Assembly (NCBI RefSeq): GCF_039729195.1
Contig: NZ_CP155796.1
Location: 5,022,001-5,086,000 of the forward strand
Length of the DNA: 64,000 nt
DNA from: Mycobacterium sp. DL
GTDB taxonomy: Bacteria > Actinomycetota > Actinomycetes > Mycobacteriales > Mycobacteriaceae
Direction of reading: 5' to 3'
Below, one piece after another: positions 61,752-64,000 of this stretch (position 1 is its first letter; every line of letters begins with the position of its first letter). The translations under genes and the position numbers were made by a program. The notes below the pieces were generated by a model. The model saw only the letters and a program-made list of their open reading frames with translations. It was not told where the DNA came from and did not search any database.

Positions 61752-62578
61752 CAGCCGAATTCCAGCAGCGTGACGCTGGGCCGGATCCTGCGCATCACCC
61801 CGCGGTCAAGCGGCGGCCACGAGGCGAACCGGAACCAGCCGCGACCAGCGGGCAGCCGCACATCGTGGGCAACCTTCACCCCTGCGACGCCACCGGCCAG
61901 GGCGACACCTTCGTCGGCGCTCAGCGCAAACGGCATCGGCGGCGCCACGTAGCGCTCGGACAGGTTCAGACCGCGCAGTGTGCGGTTGCTGAACCACCGC
62001 GGGATCGAATCGAACATCATCGCGCCGCCGGGGAATCGCTGCGCACACTCGCGGATCAGGCCGAGCGCCTCCTCTGGTTGCAGGTACATCAGCAACCCCT
62101 CGGCGGTGATGAACACCCCGTGCGTCGCGTCCACGCGATCCATCCAGCTGAGGTCCAACGCCGACTGGGCCAGCCCGACGATGTGGTCCTCTGCAGGCAG
62201 GAGCCGAGCCCGCAACTCCATGACAGGAGACAGGTCGATCGAATACCACGTCGACCCGGTGAGTCCGCCGTGCCCGCCCAACCGCCAGTAGCTGGTCTGA
62301 AGACCCTCGGCGAGAGCCACCACCGAGGCCTTCGGGTGACTCGTCAGATAGTCGCGGGTCGCGGCGTCGAACGCCCTGGCCCGCAGAGCGTGCACCTGAT
62401 CTGGCCTGCCGAACTTCGGGTAGTCGTAGTCGATGGCGTCGAACAGGGTGATCGCCCACGGGTCGCGGATGACCCCGTCGGAACGTTTGGCTTCGCCGGC
62501 ACGGTTGCGCAGGGTCCACAGCGTGGTGGCGGACACGCCGTCGAGGATGCCGCCGTCGATCGAGGAGAATCGGGCCAT
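61751..62578 (-). CDS. LCM-type SAM-dependent methyltransferase, copy 2
   Basis: The 275-residue protein has the same blocks as copy 1: AEGLQTSYWRLG, IDLSPVMELRARLLP, GVFITAEGLLMYLQPEEA, and the same C-terminal LLEFG. I chose ATG 62578 (MARFSS) because upstream residues run into the divergent PPOX promoter region; ATG 62590 is possible. It is the first gene of the operon with DUF1697 and copy 1. Rv1153c (omt) is probably its M. tuberculosis match. Confidence 0.85.
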   Translation of the reverse strand: MARFSSIDGGILDGVSATTLWTLRNRAGEAKRSDGVIRDPWAITLFDAIDYDYPKFGRPDQVHALRARAFDAATRDYLTSHPKASVVALAEGLQTSYWRLGGHGGLTGSTWYSIDLSPVMELRARLLPAEDHIVGLAQSALDLSWMDRVDATHGVFITAEGLLMYLQPEEALGLIRECAQRFPGGAMMFDSIPRWFSNRTLRGLNLSERYVAPPMPFALSADEGVALAGGVAGVKVAHDVRLPAGRGWFRFASWPPLDRGVMRRIRPSVTLLEFG

Positions 62579-62612
62579 CTGTTCGATCATCCCAGACGCA
62601 GCGGAGTCGTAG

Positions 62613-63065
<453 letters not shown>

Positions 63066-63082
63066 GGGTCTAGGCTGCGGGA

Positions 63083-63283
63083 ATGGCATCCAAGGGGTCG
63101 GCGGAGTCCGCAGAGTCTTCAGAGTCCGCCGAGGACGACACGAAGCGCAAGTTCCGCGAGGCGCTCGAACGCAAGAAGGCGAAGTCGGCCGAGGGCTCGT
63201 CCCACACCGACGGCGGCCTCAAGAAGCCACGCGCGCACGGGCCGGTCGAGAACCGTCGCGAATTCCGCCGCAAGAGCGGCTGA
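63083..63283 (+). CDS. DUF5302 small charged protein
   Basis: The 66-residue protein is mainly charged, with a Ser/Glu/Ala repeat start, DDTKRKFREALERKKAK, and KPRAHGPVENRREFRRKSG at the end, the pattern of DUF5302. It is short and likely disordered with a basic C-terminus that could bind nucleic acid. It follows the PPOX gene as Rv1155A does Rv1155, and a strong hairpin follows. Confidence 0.82.
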   Translation: MASKGSAESAESSESAEDDTKRKFREALERKKAKSAEGSSHTDGGLKKPRAHGPVENRREFRRKSG

Positions 63284-63299
63284 TCCGCACACCCCTTGA

Positions 63300-63362
63300 C
63301 GCCGGAATTGCATTCCAGCAGGCCGCTTCTCGCGAAGCGCCTGCTGGAATGCAATTCCGGCG
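63300..63362. terminator. Very long perfect hairpin between convergent genes
   Basis: A perfect 23-bp inverted repeat (63300-63322 with 63340-63362) surrounds a 17-nt centre that itself has CGCTTC and GAAGCG arms. It lies just between the DUF5302 and symporter stops and should terminate both. Confidence 0.75.
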
Positions 63363-63372
63363 GAGGGTGGGG

Positions 63373-64000
63373 TTAGTGGGCGACCGCCTTCTCGGCGCCG
63401 ATCCCGGTGAGCGACCGCACCTCCATCTCGGCGGCGACCTTCGGATCCTCGTCATCGGGTGAGGTGAACGTTCCGACGATGCCCAGGATGAAGGCCAGCG
63501 GGATCGACACGATGCCCGGGTTGGCCAGCGGGAACCAGGAGAAGTCGACGCCGGGGATCATCGCCGTCGGCGACCCTGACACTGCGGGCGAGAAGACGAT
63601 CAGCACGATGGTCGAGATCAGACCGCCGTACATGCTCCACAACGCGCCACGGGTGTTGAACCGCCTCCAGTACAGCGAGTAGACGATCGTCGGCAGGTTC
63701 GCCGCCGCGGCGACCGCGAACGCGAGCGCCACCAGGAACGCGACGTTCTGACCGTTGGCCAGGATGCCGAGTCCGATCGACAGTGCGCCGAGCACGACCG
63801 CGGTGATCCGCGAGACCCGCACCTGCTCCGCCTCGGTGACCTTACGGCTCTTCCTCAGCGTGGCGTAGATGTCGTGGGCGAACGACGCGGAGGCGGTGAT
63901 CGTCAAGCCGGCCACCACCGCCAGGATGGTTGCGAACGCCACCGCCGATATGACACCCAGCAGGATCACGCCGCCCAGTTCGAATGCCAGCAGCGGGGCC
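63373..64000 (-). CDS. Cation/acetate symporter (ActP-type, SSS family), C-terminal part
   Basis: The frame is open to the right edge, so only about 209 C-terminal residues are present. It has at least five hydrophobic segments with ASASFAHDIYATLRK and NVAFLVALAFAVAAAANLPTIVYSLYWRRF, as in ActP-type acetate or pyruvate sodium symporters. The cytosolic tail ends SPDDEDPKVAAEMEVRSLTG. The N-terminus and promoter lie outside the window. Confidence 0.88.
   Translation of the reverse strand, partial: APLLAFELGGVILLGVISAVAFATILAVVAGLTITASASFAHDIYATLRKSRKVTEAEQVRVSRITAVVLGALSIGLGILANGQNVAFLVALAFAVAAAANLPTIVYSLYWRRFNTRGALWSMYGGLISTIVLIVFSPAVSGSPTAMIPGVDFSWFPLANPGIVSIPLAFILGIVGTFTSPDDEDPKVAAEMEVRSLTGIGAEKAVAH

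Overview
The window is high-GC actinobacterial DNA, almost certainly from a mycobacterium of the rapid-growing or environmental (Mycolicibacterium) type. Reasons: a complete mce operon (YrbEA, YrbEB, MceA to MceF, two Mce-associated proteins), a DUF3556 membrane protein under a perfect KstR-type operator, a 13E12-like DUF222/HNH gene, many promoters placed for leaderless transcription, and a right arm whose order (enoyl-CoA hydratase, mcr, SDR, MmpL, methyltransferase, sirtuin, GntR, LCM-type methyltransferase, F420 PPOX, DUF5302) matches, from memory, M. tuberculosis Rv1141c to Rv1155A.

Region 1 (1-7500) is an accessory metal-resistance block. A cut-off AraC regulator and a sterol-desaturase-like protein are followed by a CmtR-type sensor, a P1B-ATPase, a CadD exporter and a TlpA-like lipoprotein. 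A second module has a CadC-type sensor divergent from a membrane-anchored DsbA-like protein, plus an orphan DUF3703 gene and a possible transporter remnant. Copies of a TGTCTC..TTTCT motif lie on both sides of the second module, and a nuclease gene truncated at its 3' end lies at the edge.

Region 2 (7500-15800) holds small accessory or hypothetical genes, a DUF222/HNH gene and an IS110-family element whose transposase gene is split by an IS256-family element. The IS256 element has clear ends and an 8-bp target duplication.

Region 3 (15800-21110) is a three-gene operon (hydrolase, large kinase-like/M23-like/aminotransferase fusion, membrane class III cyclase) with a divergent TetR gene. Region 4 (21111-33845) is the mce operon, ending in an acyltransferase-like gene. 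Region 5 (33847-40931) has a TetR regulator whose probable operator recurs twice before a carotenoid oxygenase, a PutP-type symporter, DoxX, DUF3556 and a FadR-type regulator. Region 6 (41103-45651) is a CoA-transferase, thiolase, hydratase, acyl-CoA dehydrogenase set for beta-oxidation of an unidentified acyl or sterol-derived chain.

Region 7 (45709-64000) is the conserved arm: fasciclin protein, SDR/TetR pair, gamma carbonic anhydrase, CPBP protease, mcr and its neighbours, an MmpL/TetR/methyltransferase operon, sirtuin, GntR, two LCM-type methyltransferases around a DUF1697 gene, F420 PPOX, and the end of a solute symporter cut by the window edge. All family names are from reading the translations; no database search was run.
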